Assembly: GCF_002926165.1 (NCBI RefSeq)
Contig: NZ_MAGP01000001.1
Coordinates: forward strand, 124,001 to 188,000
Length of the DNA: 64,000 bases
Reading direction: 5' to 3'
Origin: Micromonospora chalcea
GTDB lineage: Bacteria > Actinomycetota > Actinomycetes > Mycobacteriales > Micromonosporaceae
Made by a program: the position numbers and the translations under genes. Position 1 is the stretch's first letter; each line of letters starts with the position of its first letter. Shown in pieces: positions 1 through 8,891 of the stretch. Under the pieces are notes generated by a model. The model made no database searches. It saw only the letters and a program-made list of their open reading frames with translations, and was not told the DNA's origin.

Positions 1-1
1 C

Positions 2-550
2 GAGGTGGTCGGCGACGGCCTGGCCCCGGTCGACGAGTACTGCCGCCACCCGGGCCGGTACCTGCCGGAGGTGCTGGAGCTGATGGGTCTGCCGGCGGCG
101 CTCGCCGAGCCGTTCGTGCGGCAGAGCAACCGCCTTGCACACCGGGTCAGCCCGGTCGTCGGCGCGGCGGAGCTGCTGCGCACCCTGCGTCGGCGGGGGA
201 TCGGGCTCGCCGTGGCCACCGGCCGCAGCGGTGTACGCGCCCGGGACCTGCTCGGCCGGCTCGACCTGTTGCCGCTCGTCGACCACGTGGTGGGCTCGGA
301 CGAGGTGCCCCGCCCGAAGCCCGCGCCCGATATCGTACGGCGGGCGCTGCACCTGCTCGGGGCCCGGCCGGAGGAGGCGCTGATGGTCGGCGACGCGCCC
401 AGCGACCTGGCCAGCGCGCGGGCGGCCGGGGTGGCGGCGGTGGCCGCGCTGTGGGGCGAGTCCGACGAGGAGACGCTGCGCGCGGCCGGCCCGGACGTCG
501 TTCTGACCCGGCTCGACGAGCTGCTGCCGCTCTGCCCGGCACGGCGGTGA
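2..550 (+). CDS. HAD-superfamily hydrolase, 5'-truncated by the window edge
   Basis: This is the C-terminal part of a haloacid-dehalogenase-type phosphatase of the phosphoglycolate phosphatase/beta-phosphoglucomutase branch. The frame is open to the left edge, so the GTG at position 5 is probably internal and the N-terminal DxD nucleophile motif lies outside the window. Visible are the motif II region (VATGRSG), the motif III lysine in RPKPAPD and motif IV (MVGDAPSDLASARAAGV), which binds Mg2+. The predicted activity is hydrolysis of a small phosphate ester in the cytoplasm. The substrate cannot be told from sequence. It ends at TGA and is followed by about 300 bases without a gene. Confidence 0.85.
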   Translation, partial: EVVGDGLAPVDEYCRHPGRYLPEVLELMGLPAALAEPFVRQSNRLAHRVSPVVGAAELLRTLRRRGIGLAVATGRSGVRARDLLGRLDLLPLVDHVVGSDEVPRPKPAPDIVRRALHLLGARPEEALMVGDAPSDLASARAAGVAAVAALWGESDEETLRAAGPDVVLTRLDELLPLCPARR

Positions 551-854
551 CGAGCCACACCGGATCCGTGGGCGGGAAGCCGCCCGGAGCCGCCGCCCGC
601 CCGGACGGGACGCCCGGACACCTGGCGTGACCGGGCGACACCCCTGTCGCCGGGCGGTACCCCTGTGGAGGATGGTTTCCCGCCTCGACACCCCCGATTC
701 GTCACCTGATCAGTTGATCGGGGCATCGGTTGCGCGGATGATGTCGGGCGTCGGTCGGCCCGGCTCCGGCCCGTTGCCGCGGACCGACGCCGCGATCAGC
801 CGAGTGGTCCGCCCTTCCCGGCGGCAAACCGCACATGAAGGAGGACCATCCCGG
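551..854. other. Intergenic region upstream of the ABC exporter
   Basis: No convincing gene is seen in these 304 bases. The ABC-transporter frame is open from 627, but that part has no family similarity and no ribosome binding site. A short inverted repeat (GATCA-GT-TGATC) lies at 708-719, about 135 bases before the ABC start, and could be an operator. The stretch ends in a strong Shine-Dalgarno sequence at 838-845. Confidence 0.4.
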
Positions 855-1796
855 ATGCCGGTCATCGAGGTCGATCATCTGCAGAAGCGGTACGGCGAGA
901 AGGTCGCGGTCGACGACGTTTCCTTCACCGTCGAGCAGGGCGAGATCTTCGGCGTCCTCGGCCCGAACGGCGCCGGCAAGACGACCACTGTGGAATGCGT
1001 GCAGGGGTTGCGCCGTCCCGACGGCGGGACCGTCCGGGTGTTCGGGCTGGACCCGGTGCGCGACCGCACCGAGGTGCGCCAGCGCGTCGGCGCCCAGCTC
1101 CAGGAGAGCCAGCTGCCGGACAAGGTGCGGGTGCGGGAGGCGCTGGACCTGTACCGGTCCTTCTACCGCAACCGGGCCGACATCGACGAGCTGCTGACCG
1201 ACCTCGGCCTGGCCGAGCAGCGCAACACCTACTTCCAGAAGCTCTCCGGCGGGCAGAAGCAGCGGCTGTCGGTGGCCCTGGCGCTGGTGGGCAGGCCGGA
1301 GATCGCCATCCTCGACGAGCTGACCACGGGCCTCGACCCGCAGGGCCGCCGGGACACCTGGGATCTCGTCGAGCGGATTCGCGACCGCGGCGTCACCGTC
1401 GTGCTGGTCACCCACTTCATGGAGGAGGCGCAACGACTCTGTGACCGGATCGCGATCATCGACAAGGGGCGGATGGTGGCCATCGACAGCCCCGCTGGCC
1501 TGCTCGCCCGGGTCGGCAGCGAGCACCGGGTGCACTTCCGCCCGGCGGAGCCGGTCGAGGACGCCCTGCTGCTCGCCGCGCCCGACGTGACCGGGGTCAG
1601 CCGCTACGGGGCGGAGGTGACGGTGACCGGCACGAAGGACGTGCTCCAGTCGGTCCTGGCAGTGCTCAACGGGCGCGGGACGACCTACACGGACCTGCGG
1701 GTCGAGCAGCCCACCCTCGACGACGCCTTCGTCGCCCTGACCGGCCGCGGCGGCCGGGCCGCCGCGCAGTCCCCGACCGACGGGAGGTCGTCGTGA
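855..1796 (+). CDS. ABC-2-type exporter, ATP-binding subunit
   Basis: The 313-residue ATPase of a two-gene ABC exporter couples ATP hydrolysis to export by the membrane protein encoded next. Walker A (GPNGAGKTT) is at residues 36-44, the signature LSGGQ at about 130-134, Walker B with the catalytic Glu (AILDELTTGLD) at about 151-161 and the H-loop His at about 187. The C-terminal extension is of the kind seen in drug and polyketide exporters of the DrrA/CcmA type. The ATG at 855 is chosen because AAGGAGGA lies nine bases upstream and family similarity begins there, although the frame is open further upstream. It overlaps the permease by GTGA. The substrate is unknown; drug or lipid export is inference. 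Confidence 0.93.
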   Translation: MPVIEVDHLQKRYGEKVAVDDVSFTVEQGEIFGVLGPNGAGKTTTVECVQGLRRPDGGTVRVFGLDPVRDRTEVRQRVGAQLQESQLPDKVRVREALDLYRSFYRNRADIDELLTDLGLAEQRNTYFQKLSGGQKQRLSVALALVGRPEIAILDELTTGLDPQGRRDTWDLVERIRDRGVTVVLVTHFMEEAQRLCDRIAIIDKGRMVAIDSPAGLLARVGSEHRVHFRPAEPVEDALLLAAPDVTGVSRYGAEVTVTGTKDVLQSVLAVLNGRGTTYTDLRVEQPTLDDAFVALTGRGGRAAAQSPTDGRSS

Positions 1797-2530
1797 GCGC
1801 CCTGTCCAAGCTGATCGCCGTCGAGACGAAGCTGTTCCTCCGGGAGCCCGTGTCGTTGTTCTTCGTCTTCGCCCTGCCGATCGGCCTGATGCTCGTCTTC
1901 GGCCTGCCGCAGCGTGCCGGTACCGCCGCCGACACCGGCCAGCACGCCGAGCAGACGTTCCTGCCGTCGCTCGCGCTGGCTCTCACCATCGGCATGCTCG
2001 CGCTCTTCACCCTGCCGATGGCGCTGGGCATCTACCGGGAACGCCGGATCCTGCGCCGTCTGGCGACCACCCCGGTGCAGCCCGCGCTGCTGCTGGTCGC
2101 CCAGGTCGTGGTCAACCTCGTGATGGGCGTGCTCGGTGCGGTGGTCACCTCGATCGCCGTGCGGTTCCTGCTGGACCAGCCGGCGCCGGCCAACCTGCCC
2201 GGGTTCGTACTGGCCTTCCTCCTCGGGGTCGCGTGCCTGTTCGCCGTCGGCCTGCTGATCGCGGCGCTGGCGCCGTCGGCCCGGGCGGCACAGTCGATCG
2301 GCCCCGCGCTGTTCTTCCCGCTGCTCTTCCTGGCCGGCGCCTGGCTGCCCCGCGACCGGATGCCGGGTGCCCTGGCGGCCGTGGCGGACTACTCGCCGCT
2401 CGGCGCGACCGTCGACACCATCGGCGCGGCGTGGGCGGGGGCCGACCCCGAGCTGCCGCAGCTGATCGCCCTGGCCGTCACGGCCGCCGTCGCCGCCCTG
2501 GGGGCGACGCGGTTCTTCCGCTGGGAGTGA
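1793..2530 (+). CDS. ABC-2-type exporter, permease subunit
   Basis: This 245-residue integral membrane protein has about six hydrophobic segments and the layout of ABC-2 permeases (DrrB/YhhJ type). The N-terminal helix (SLFFVFALPIGLMLVFG) is followed by a large loop, then helices, with a typical proline- and glycine-rich segment near residues 175-195 (LFFPLLFLAGAWLP). Its GTG start overlaps the ATPase stop codon, so the two are translationally coupled and form one transporter. Neighbours do not reveal the substrate. No terminator is obvious downstream. Confidence 0.92.
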   Translation: MSALSKLIAVETKLFLREPVSLFFVFALPIGLMLVFGLPQRAGTAADTGQHAEQTFLPSLALALTIGMLALFTLPMALGIYRERRILRRLATTPVQPALLLVAQVVVNLVMGVLGAVVTSIAVRFLLDQPAPANLPGFVLAFLLGVACLFAVGLLIAALAPSARAAQSIGPALFFPLLFLAGAWLPRDRMPGALAAVADYSPLGATVDTIGAAWAGADPELPQLIALAVTAAVAALGATRFFRWE

Positions 2531-2784
2531 GCCCGCCTCCCGACCGGGCTGGTCCGCCGGCATCGTCGCTGCCCAGGGCCGTTTCTAGGGGTGCGCTAAG
2601 GGTGCTCACGAAATGTGATCTGCACTACGTTCGGAGCTGAACGGGTGGCCGCTCACCGGACAAGGACGTTCGACCGCGGAGCGTCCGTTCACCCGGCAAC
2701 GGGTGTCGTTGGACCTGTGTGGACCGAACCGCGTCGCCCCTGCGGCGGCTCGTGGGGTGTGCGGAATGCGACGGAGGTCGTGCC

Positions 2785-3027
2785 ATGAAGGACGTTTCGC
2801 AAGCTGATCCGGTCGCCCGGGACGCCGCCGGCGTCATCGATGTCGTCCTGGAGGGCGGCCCGGCCGGCCTGCCGGCCGATCTGCGCAGCCGGCGGGTGTC
2901 CAGGGCCGAGAAGAAGATCAAGATCCTGTACTACGGCGGGTACGAGCACTTCGAGCGGGGCGCCGCCGCCGCGACGGTCGAGCCGGTGGTCTTCCGCTGG
3001 ACCGGCCGGACCCGGATCGCCGAGTAG
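2785..3027 (+). CDS. Small conserved actinobacterial protein (DUF5988-like)
   Basis: This is an 80-residue soluble protein of unknown function. It contains VLEGGPAGLPADLR, KIKILYYGGYEHFER and VVFRWTGRTRIAE, a pattern that I associate with the small actinobacterial DUF5988 family; this assignment is from memory and moderate. The ATG at 2785 follows GGAGG at 2773-2777, so it is preferred over the longer reading from 2719. There are no signal peptide, cysteines or membrane segment. It lies 20 bases before the VOC-family gene on the same strand, so the two may be cotranscribed. Confidence 0.65.
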   Translation: MKDVSQADPVARDAAGVIDVVLEGGPAGLPADLRSRRVSRAEKKIKILYYGGYEHFERGAAAATVEPVVFRWTGRTRIAE

Positions 3028-3047
3028 CGAAGGGACGCAGCAGTCTC

Positions 3048-3428
3048 ATGCGGGCACAGGACCAGCGGACGGGACCGCACCTGACGGTCAGCGACACGAG
3101 CGAGGCGATCGCCTTCTACACGGACGTCTTCGACGCCGTGGCCATCCAACGGGAGTGCCTGCTCGACGGGCATGTCGTGCACGCGGAACTGGCCGTCGGC
3201 GGTCATCGCCTGATCGTGAGCGAGTGGTGGGAGGCGGGCGACCCGTCGGTGGCCGCAGACCGTGACGAGGTGTTGACCATCGAGCGGACGGACCCCGAGT
3301 CGGTGCTGCGGCGGGCGGTGGCCGCGGGCGCCCATGTCGAGCCGCCGGCTGCCCCGTCGCACCAGGTCACGTTGCGCGACCCCGCGGGCCTCTGCTGGAC
3401 CGTCGTCGGCCCGCAGCGGGCGGGGTAG
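3048..3428 (+). CDS. VOC/glyoxalase superfamily protein (PhnB-like)
   Basis: This 126-residue single-domain protein has the vicinal-oxygen-chelate fold. It starts with the usual beta-strand and helix (HLTVSDTSEAIAFYTDVFDA) and ends with the PhnB-like closing motif (HQVTLRDPAGLCWTVV). Members are metal-dependent lyases or isomerases, dioxygenases, or binding proteins for drugs such as bleomycin. No substrate can be predicted. The length is normal for the family. It is followed by a strong hairpin terminator. Confidence 0.8.
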   Translation: MRAQDQRTGPHLTVSDTSEAIAFYTDVFDAVAIQRECLLDGHVVHAELAVGGHRLIVSEWWEAGDPSVAADRDEVLTIERTDPESVLRRAVAAGAHVEPPAAPSHQVTLRDPAGLCWTVVGPQRAG

Positions 3429-3448
3429 GGCGAGTCCCGGCGGACCCG

Positions 3449-3499
3449 GGACAGGCCGCGGGAACCCGTGCGTACGGCGCGGGTTCCCGCGGCCTGTCC
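3449..3499 (+). terminator. Strong hairpin after the VOC gene
   Basis: A perfect 20-base-pair stem (3449-3468 with 3480-3499) encloses an 11-base loop. It begins about 20 bases after the VOC stop codon. There is no T-run, as is common for actinobacterial terminators. Confidence 0.75.
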
Positions 3500-3888
3500 G
3501 GCGGGACGTCGCCGGAGTCCGCGCGGTGCGTGGCGCCTGGGCGCTCCTCCGGTCTCCTGGTCAGCCGCGCGGCGGTCCCGCCGACAGTCCGGCTTCCGCC
3601 GTCAGGTCCTGAGTCGTACGCGGGCCGCCGGCGGGGGCGACGATCACCTGATCGTCTGCCGGGCCGACGGTTCCCTCAGCGCCTCCGCCACCAGCGTACG
3701 CAGCCGCCCGGCGGTCGCCCCGGCCGGCACACGCGGCGGTGGGCGTGCACCGTTCGCTGTTGGTGTCGGCCGGAGGTGTCGGATCTGGGCAGGGGTGTTC
3801 GTAGTCAATGAGCGGGGCAGCCCACGAGGCTGCTGGGTGATGCGCCCGTGCGTCCAGGCTGTTGCGGTTGACCATCGAGAGGTAAGGC
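3500..3888. other. Intergenic region with an 18-bp palindrome
   Basis: No supported gene. The overlapping readings here have unnatural composition. A perfect palindrome with eight-base arms (GACGATCA-CC-TGATCGTC, 3639-3656) lies about 230 bases before the reductase gene and could be a regulator site. Confidence 0.4.
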
Positions 3889-4452
3889 ATGGCCAAGCTG
3901 ATCTATGTGAACAACGTGTCGCTCGACGGCTACATGGAGGACGAACGCGGCGCGTTCGCCTGGTTGCCGATGGACGACGAGGTGTTCGTCGTCTACACCG
4001 ATCTCCTGCGGTCCGTGGGCACGTTCCTCTACGGACGGCGGCTGTACGAGGCGATGGCCGTCTGGGAAACCGACGCCGCTCTGGCCGCGCAGTCCGACCT
4101 CATGGCCGACTTCGCAAGCGCCTGGCAGGCAGCGGGAAAGGTCGTGTACTCCACGACCCTCGCCGCGGTGTCGACCGCCGACACCCGGCTCGAACGCCGC
4201 TTCGACCCCGCCGCGGTACGCGAACTGAAGGCCACGGCCGGCAGCGATCTCACCGTTGGAGGTGCAAACCTCGCGGCGCAGGCTCTTGAGGCCGGGCTGG
4301 TCGACGAGTGCCAGCTGTTCGTCTGGCCCGTGGTCGTCGGCGGGGGTAAGCCGGGCCTGCCGACCGGCATGCGCGTCGACCTCGAACTCCTCGACGAGCG
4401 CCGATTCCGAAACGGCGTCGTACACCTCCGCTACCGCCCTGTCGGGCAGTGA
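3889..4452 (+). CDS. Dihydrofolate reductase family protein (RibD C-terminal-like)
   Basis: This 187-residue protein has the fold of the RibD C-terminal domain and dihydrofolate reductase. The N-terminal strand KLIYVNNVSLDGYMED is the family hallmark, FLYGRRLYEAM is the nucleotide-loop region, DLTVGGANLAAQALEAGLVDE matches the conserved GGxxL/A segment, and VVVGGGKPGLP is the second glycine-rich loop. Such stand-alone proteins are predicted NADPH-dependent reductases of unknown physiological substrate; a role in folate or riboflavin synthesis should not be assumed. The ATG has an AGAGGTAAGG ribosome binding site just upstream. Confidence 0.88.
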   Translation: MAKLIYVNNVSLDGYMEDERGAFAWLPMDDEVFVVYTDLLRSVGTFLYGRRLYEAMAVWETDAALAAQSDLMADFASAWQAAGKVVYSTTLAAVSTADTRLERRFDPAAVRELKATAGSDLTVGGANLAAQALEAGLVDECQLFVWPVVVGGGKPGLPTGMRVDLELLDERRFRNGVVHLRYRPVGQ

Positions 4453-4630
4453 ACGACGGCCCGTCCGATCGCCTGCGCTTGCGTGAAGGTGGGGCGCTGA
4501 CGGCTGATCCGACCGGATGAGGTCGACCATCACCCACTCCGGTGAACGCATCCCGGGCGCGGCTCAATCCCCGCTCTCGGTGTTCGGTGTTCGGCAGCGG
4601 CACCGTGGCAGCTTCTGTGACGCTGTCCTG

Positions 4631-6733
4631 GTGAGCGCGCCCGGTGACGAGGCTGTCGAGCTGCGTGTTCACGGGGTCTCCGGCGCGTCGGCGGAGACCA
4701 TCGTCGATCATCCGATCGTGGTGCGGACGGCGTCCATGCTGCTGCTGTTGCCGTTCATGCTGGGCAACCTCGCGGTCTGGCTGCGCCCCACCCTGGCGGA
4801 CCGGTTCGGCCTGCTCGGCGGGTTGTGTCGCCTGCTCGCCGGGTCGCTGACCGTGGCGTTCACGCTCGCGCTGGTCGGGGTGAGCATGAACCTGCCCGGC
4901 TGGCAGTGCGTGCCGTACGTGGAGTGCCGGCAGGGGCGGCCGTACCTGTCCTGGCTGGCGGCGTTGCCGATGGGCCCGCGCCTGGCGGTGCTGGCATTGG
5001 TGCCGCTGCTGGCGTTGCGGGTGTTCTGGGCCGTCGGCGCGCGCTCGGCGCGTGCCTTCGAAGGCTTCGAGGCCACCCCGCCACACGAGCGGCTGCTGGA
5101 GTCGACCGGGAGCCTAGCCGCACCGGGGATCTGGCACGACGAGCGGATGACGTCGTGGCTGCGTCAGATCCATGTCGGGCTGGGCGCCGGCACTGTTTAC
5201 GTCAGCCTGGTCGTCGCGGTGTCACACGATCGGTGGAACGGCGTAGCCGTCGCGCTGCTCGGCCTCACCGGCGGACTCGTGCTGTTCTGCGCGGCGCTGC
5301 TGCTGGTGACAGTGAGCGTGAGGTGGGCCGGCCCGCTGCGACGCCTGCTGTGGATCCTCGTCGCGGTGGCCACCGTGTCGAGTCTCGGATACGCCGTGTC
5401 CCGACGGGAGGTGCCGGTGGTGGTCGGGCAGATGCCCGGCTACGAGGGCGCGGCCGCCGGCTTGGTCACCGCGCAGGGACTGCTGCTGGTCCTGATCGCC
5501 GCGGTGACGCTGGCGCGGCAGCGCACCCGGCCGGCCGGCTCGCGCGCGCTGCTGCGCGGACTCGGCACGCCGCTGGTGGCGGCGATGTCGGTCACGGTCA
5601 CCTCCGCCTACACCACCACGTTGGTGTTCCGCACCGCCGACCATCTCGACCGGGGCCGCATCCCCGACCCGATCCGGCCCAGCCCACCTGCGCTGGGCCC
5701 ACTGGAACCACCGGTGGCGTACTGGTGGGCCGCGCTCGCCGGGCTGGCCGCGTTGCTTGTCGTCACCGCGGCGATTGCCCTCACCCTGCCCGCCGCCCGG
5801 CGCCGTCGTCGGGCGTACGCGCGACGCGTGGTCGAGCGGGACTACCCCGACGCGCCCGCTTCGGCGGCGCCGCGGCTGGCCGCGGTCCGCGACACGGTCG
5901 CCCGCTCCTTCGTCACCGAGGAACTCGGGCCGACCCTGGTCGCGTTCTTCGTGGTCTCCTCACTCGGGCTCGCCACCGTGGCGCTCGACCTCGTCGGGAT
6001 CGGCCCCACACAACTCGCCGCCCGCCTCAATCGGCGCCACGACGTGCTCGCCGTGCTCACCGCATATGTCACCGACATCGGTATCTGGATCATCAGCCTC
6101 ATCGTCGTCGGACTGCTGATCCTGGCCTACCGCGCGTACCGGTCGCCGGAGACCCGCCGGCTCGTCGGCGTGTTGTGGGATCTGGGCACGTTCTGGCCCC
6201 GGACGGTGCACCCGTTCGCACCGCCCTGCTACGCGGCGCGGGCCGTGCCCGAACTGACGCGGCGGGTCTGCGCACTGGCCGCGCATGGGCCCGTGGTGAT
6301 CTCCGGGCACAGCCACGGCTCGGTACTGGCCGCCGCCACCGTCCTGCACCTGCCATCCGAGACTCTGCCACGGATCGCGTTGCTGACCCACGGCAGCCCC
6401 CTGTACCGGATCTATGCCCGCCTCTACCCGGCCTACCTCGGCGAACGGGTGCTGTGCGAGCTCGGTGAGCGGATCGACTGGCGGTGGCGCAACCTGTGGC
6501 GTGATACCGACCCGATCGGCGCGCCGATCTTCGACCATCCCGACCTCACGCCTGGCGTACCTCGGGAGGCCGCAACTGTCGACGTGCGGCTGCGCGATCC
6601 CCGCGGTGTCACCGTGGAGCCGACGGACACCGTTCCGCCCGCGGTGGAACGCCACTGGCCGTATCACACGCAACCGGAGTACCAGGACGCTGTCAGGCTC
6701 CTCGTCGGGAGGATCCGTGGCCGTGCGCCGTAG
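4631..6733 (+). CDS. Membrane protein with split alpha/beta-hydrolase domain
   Basis: This is a protein of about 700 residues, unknown in detail. It opens with a soluble strand (VELRVHGVSG) that resembles the oxyanion strand HG of alpha/beta hydrolases. About 450 residues with roughly eight to ten membrane helices follow. The C-terminal domain carries a nucleophile elbow GHSHG (Ser about 561) and IALLTHGSPLYRIY, like class 3 lipases and serine esterases. I infer a membrane-embedded hydrolase in which the core domain is interrupted by the membrane region. The GTG at 4631 is chosen because similarity to other such proteins begins with the ELRVHGVSG strand; an open frame reaches back to 4517. 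A terminator-like hairpin follows. Confidence 0.72.
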   Translation: MSAPGDEAVELRVHGVSGASAETIVDHPIVVRTASMLLLLPFMLGNLAVWLRPTLADRFGLLGGLCRLLAGSLTVAFTLALVGVSMNLPGWQCVPYVECRQGRPYLSWLAALPMGPRLAVLALVPLLALRVFWAVGARSARAFEGFEATPPHERLLESTGSLAAPGIWHDERMTSWLRQIHVGLGAGTVYVSLVVAVSHDRWNGVAVALLGLTGGLVLFCAALLLVTVSVRWAGPLRRLLWILVAVATVSSLGYAVSRREVPVVVGQMPGYEGAAAGLVTAQGLLLVLIAAVTLARQRTRPAGSRALLRGLGTPLVAAMSVTVTSAYTTTLVFRTADHLDRGRIPDPIRPSPPALGPLEPPVAYWWAALAGLAALLVVTAAIALTLPAARRRRRAYARRVVERDYPDAPASAAPRLAAVRDTVARSFVTEELGPTLVAFFVVSSLGLATVALDLVGIGPTQLAARLNRRHDVLAVLTAYVTDIGIWIISLIVVGLLILAYRAYRSPETRRLVGVLWDLGTFWPRTVHPFAPPCYAARAVPELTRRVCALAAHGPVVISGHSHGSVLAAATVLHLPSETLPRIALLTHGSPLYRIYARLYPAYLGERVLCELGERIDWRWRNLWRDTDPIGAPIFDHPDLTPGVPREAATVDVRLRDPRGVTVEPTDTVPPAVERHWPYHTQPEYQDAVRLLVGRIRGRAP

Positions 6734-6754
6734 GTGGTGAGGTCAGGTTCGGGG

Positions 6755-6794
6755 CGCGGCCTGGACGACCACGGGGGGAGTCGCCCAGGCCGCG
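6755..6794 (+). terminator. Hairpin after the membrane hydrolase
   Basis: A 14-base-pair stem with one A-C mismatch (6755-6768 with 6781-6794) closes a 12-base loop. It begins about 20 bases after the stop codon and ends 44 bases before the next gene. Confidence 0.6.
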
Positions 6795-6838
6795 TCGGTG
6801 GTCAGGTGTGACGACGGTGACAGCGGGTACCCGCGCCC

Positions 6839-7996
6839 GTGAACAACGGGTGGCGGGAGCATCCTCATGCCCGGATCCCTCCCGGAACGTGGCCTGCACC
6901 GGATCGCCGGTGTGGCGGCGGAGGGATCGTCGTGGTGTCGGCCGACATCGGCGCGGGCCACGACGCTGCCGCCGCTGAACTGGCTGCCCGGCTCGCCCTC
7001 GACGGCGTCGAGGTGCACCACCTCAACTTCTTCACGTCCCTGCCCAAGCCCCTGCACGGGATGATCCGCGAAGGTTACCGGTCGCTGTTGCGCTGGTGCC
7101 CGCTCAGCTACGACGCCTTGTTCACGATCACCGACCGTTCGCCACCGCTGGTGGCTATGATCAGGTCCGCCTTACGGTCGGCCCGCCGGCGGATGCTGAT
7201 GCAAATGCCGCCGGACACCCGCCTGGTCGTGTCGACGTTCCCGTTCGCCAACCAGGTCCTCGGCCCGCTGCGCCACAGCGGGAGGCTGAGCACACCGGTC
7301 GTCACCTATGTCACCGACTTCGTCATCCACCCGACCTGGATGGCGACCGGCGTCGACACCTACTGCGTGATCCACGAGGCCACCCAGCAGCAAGCCGCTG
7401 TTCGTGGCGCACCGGACGTCCGACTCGTCGACCCGCTTGTACCCGCCCGCTACCGGCCACCGACGGATGCCACCAGACGCGCCGCCCGCGCCCAGTTCAC
7501 GCTGCCCGAAAAGGGAAGACTAGCGCTCATCGTCGCCGGGTCCTGGGGTGCCGGCGACGTGGCCCGTACCGCCAGGGAGGTGCTGGCCGCCGGCTGTGTC
7601 ACACCGGTGGTGGTATGCGGACGAAACGACAGCCTGCGCCGGCGCCTGGCCGGCTTTCCCGGGCACGTCATGGGCTGGGTCGACGACATGCCCACCCTCA
7701 TGCAGGCGGTGGACCTGATCGTGGAGAACGCTGGTGGCCTCACCTGCCAGCAGGCACTGGCCGCGGGTCTGCCCACCATCACCTATCGCCCGCTTCCCGG
7801 CCACGGCCGAGCCAATGCGCAGGTGCTCGCCGGCGCAGGCCTGACCACCTACGTCCGAAACCCCGCCGACCTGTGCCAGGAGTTGACCCGCACAGCGGCT
7901 TCCGCCCTGCCGGCGTTCACCAGCGCCGACGACATGGCCGCGATCGTGTCCGCGACCCTACGGTCCGGGGCCGGAGTGGATGGGAACCCGCGGTGA
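6839..7996 (+). CDS. MGDG synthase-type glycosyltransferase (GT28-like)
   Basis: This enzyme of about 385 residues has the architecture of monogalactosyldiacylglycerol synthases and processive diacylglycerol glucosyltransferases. The N-terminal acceptor domain contains VVSADIGAGHDAAA (GxGH motif) and VVTYVTDFVIHPTW; the C-terminal nucleotide-sugar domain contains VENAGGLTCQQALAAGLPTI and RPLPGHGRANAQVL. It is predicted to transfer a sugar from a UDP-sugar to a lipid at the cytoplasmic membrane face. The GTG at 6839 has no clear ribosome binding site; the conserved domain begins near 6931, so a shorter form is possible. The 3' end overlaps the transporter gene downstream, which suggests coupling with lipid traffic. 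Confidence 0.82.
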   Translation: MNNGWREHPHARIPPGTWPAPDRRCGGGGIVVVSADIGAGHDAAAAELAARLALDGVEVHHLNFFTSLPKPLHGMIREGYRSLLRWCPLSYDALFTITDRSPPLVAMIRSALRSARRRMLMQMPPDTRLVVSTFPFANQVLGPLRHSGRLSTPVVTYVTDFVIHPTWMATGVDTYCVIHEATQQQAAVRGAPDVRLVDPLVPARYRPPTDATRRAARAQFTLPEKGRLALIVAGSWGAGDVARTAREVLAAGCVTPVVVCGRNDSLRRRLAGFPGHVMGWVDDMPTLMQAVDLIVENAGGLTCQQALAAGLPTITYRPLPGHGRANAQVLAGAGLTTYVRNPADLCQELTRTAASALPAFTSADDMAAIVSATLRSGAGVDGNPR

Positions 7997-8891
7997 CGTC
8001 CCGGCGCTCACCCGCGGACCGCTCCTGCACCCAGCCATGATCTTTTACGCGCTGGCCGGGGCCTTCAGCTTCGCGCTGTCCGCCGCGCTGCATCAGCGCG
8101 CCGCGGCCCAGCAGCCGCGCTTCGCAGCGCTCGACCCGCGGCTGTTGCTGCGGCTGTTCCGCAACCGCCTGTGGCTTTCCGGCTGGATCCCGGACACGGC
8201 CGGAGTCGTCTTCCAGGTGCTCGCGTTGCGTTCCGGCGCGCTCGCGGTCGTGCAACCCATCATGGCCAGCGGGCTGTTCATGGCAGTGCTGATCGAGGCC
8301 GTCATCGCCGGCCAGCGCGTCGCGCGCCGGGACCTGCTCGCGGTTGCGGTGGGGGTGGTGGGCCTGACCGCGTTCCTGCTTCTCGCCGACGTCCGCGCCG
8401 GCGTGACCCGCCCTGCGCCGACGGCCTGGACGGTCGCCATGAGCTGCGCGGTGGCGGCCATTACGGCCTGCGTCCTGGCCGCGCGCCGCCGCCATGGCGC
8501 CGCGCGGGGCCGGGCGCTGGGCGTGGCCAGCGGCGTCGCGTACAGCTTCGCGGCGGCGCTGGTCAAGGACCTCGCCGGCGGCTCCCCGGGCTCCCTGCTG
8601 TCCGCCGTGGTCAGCTGGCGATCCGCGGCGCTGATAGTGGCCGTCGCCATCGGGCTGATCCTGAATCAGGCCGCCTTCCAGCACGGTCGCCTCGCCGCAC
8701 CCCTGACAGCTCTCACGCTCACCGACCCCGTCGTCAGCGTTCTCGTCGCCATCACCGTCTTCCGGGAAACACTCTCCGACGAGCCCATCCGTATCGTCGG
8801 CCTTGTCCTGGCGGCCGTCACGGTCGGCGGCGGCGTGTGGCTCGCTGCTTCCGCCTGCTCGGCGGGATCGGTCGAACACCGCCGACGGTGA
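7980..8891 (+). CDS. DMT/EamA-family transporter
   Basis: This integral membrane protein of 284-303 residues has about nine or ten helices, a basic linker in the middle (ARRRHGAARGRALG), and two EamA-like halves, the second ending in DEPIRIVGLVLAAVTVGGGVWL. Members export or import small metabolites, and some small relatives flip lipid carriers. The ATG at 7980 overlaps the glycosyltransferase stop; the ATG at 8037, directly before the first helix, is an alternative. The overlap with a lipid glycosyltransferase and proximity to a PAP2 phosphatase suggest work on a lipid-linked compound; this is inference. Confidence 0.8.
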   Translation: MGTRGDVPALTRGPLLHPAMIFYALAGAFSFALSAALHQRAAAQQPRFAALDPRLLLRLFRNRLWLSGWIPDTAGVVFQVLALRSGALAVVQPIMASGLFMAVLIEAVIAGQRVARRDLLAVAVGVVGLTAFLLLADVRAGVTRPAPTAWTVAMSCAVAAITACVLAARRRHGAARGRALGVASGVAYSFAAALVKDLAGGSPGSLLSAVVSWRSAALIVAVAIGLILNQAAFQHGRLAAPLTALTLTDPVVSVLVAITVFRETLSDEPIRIVGLVLAAVTVGGGVWLAASACSAGSVEHRRR

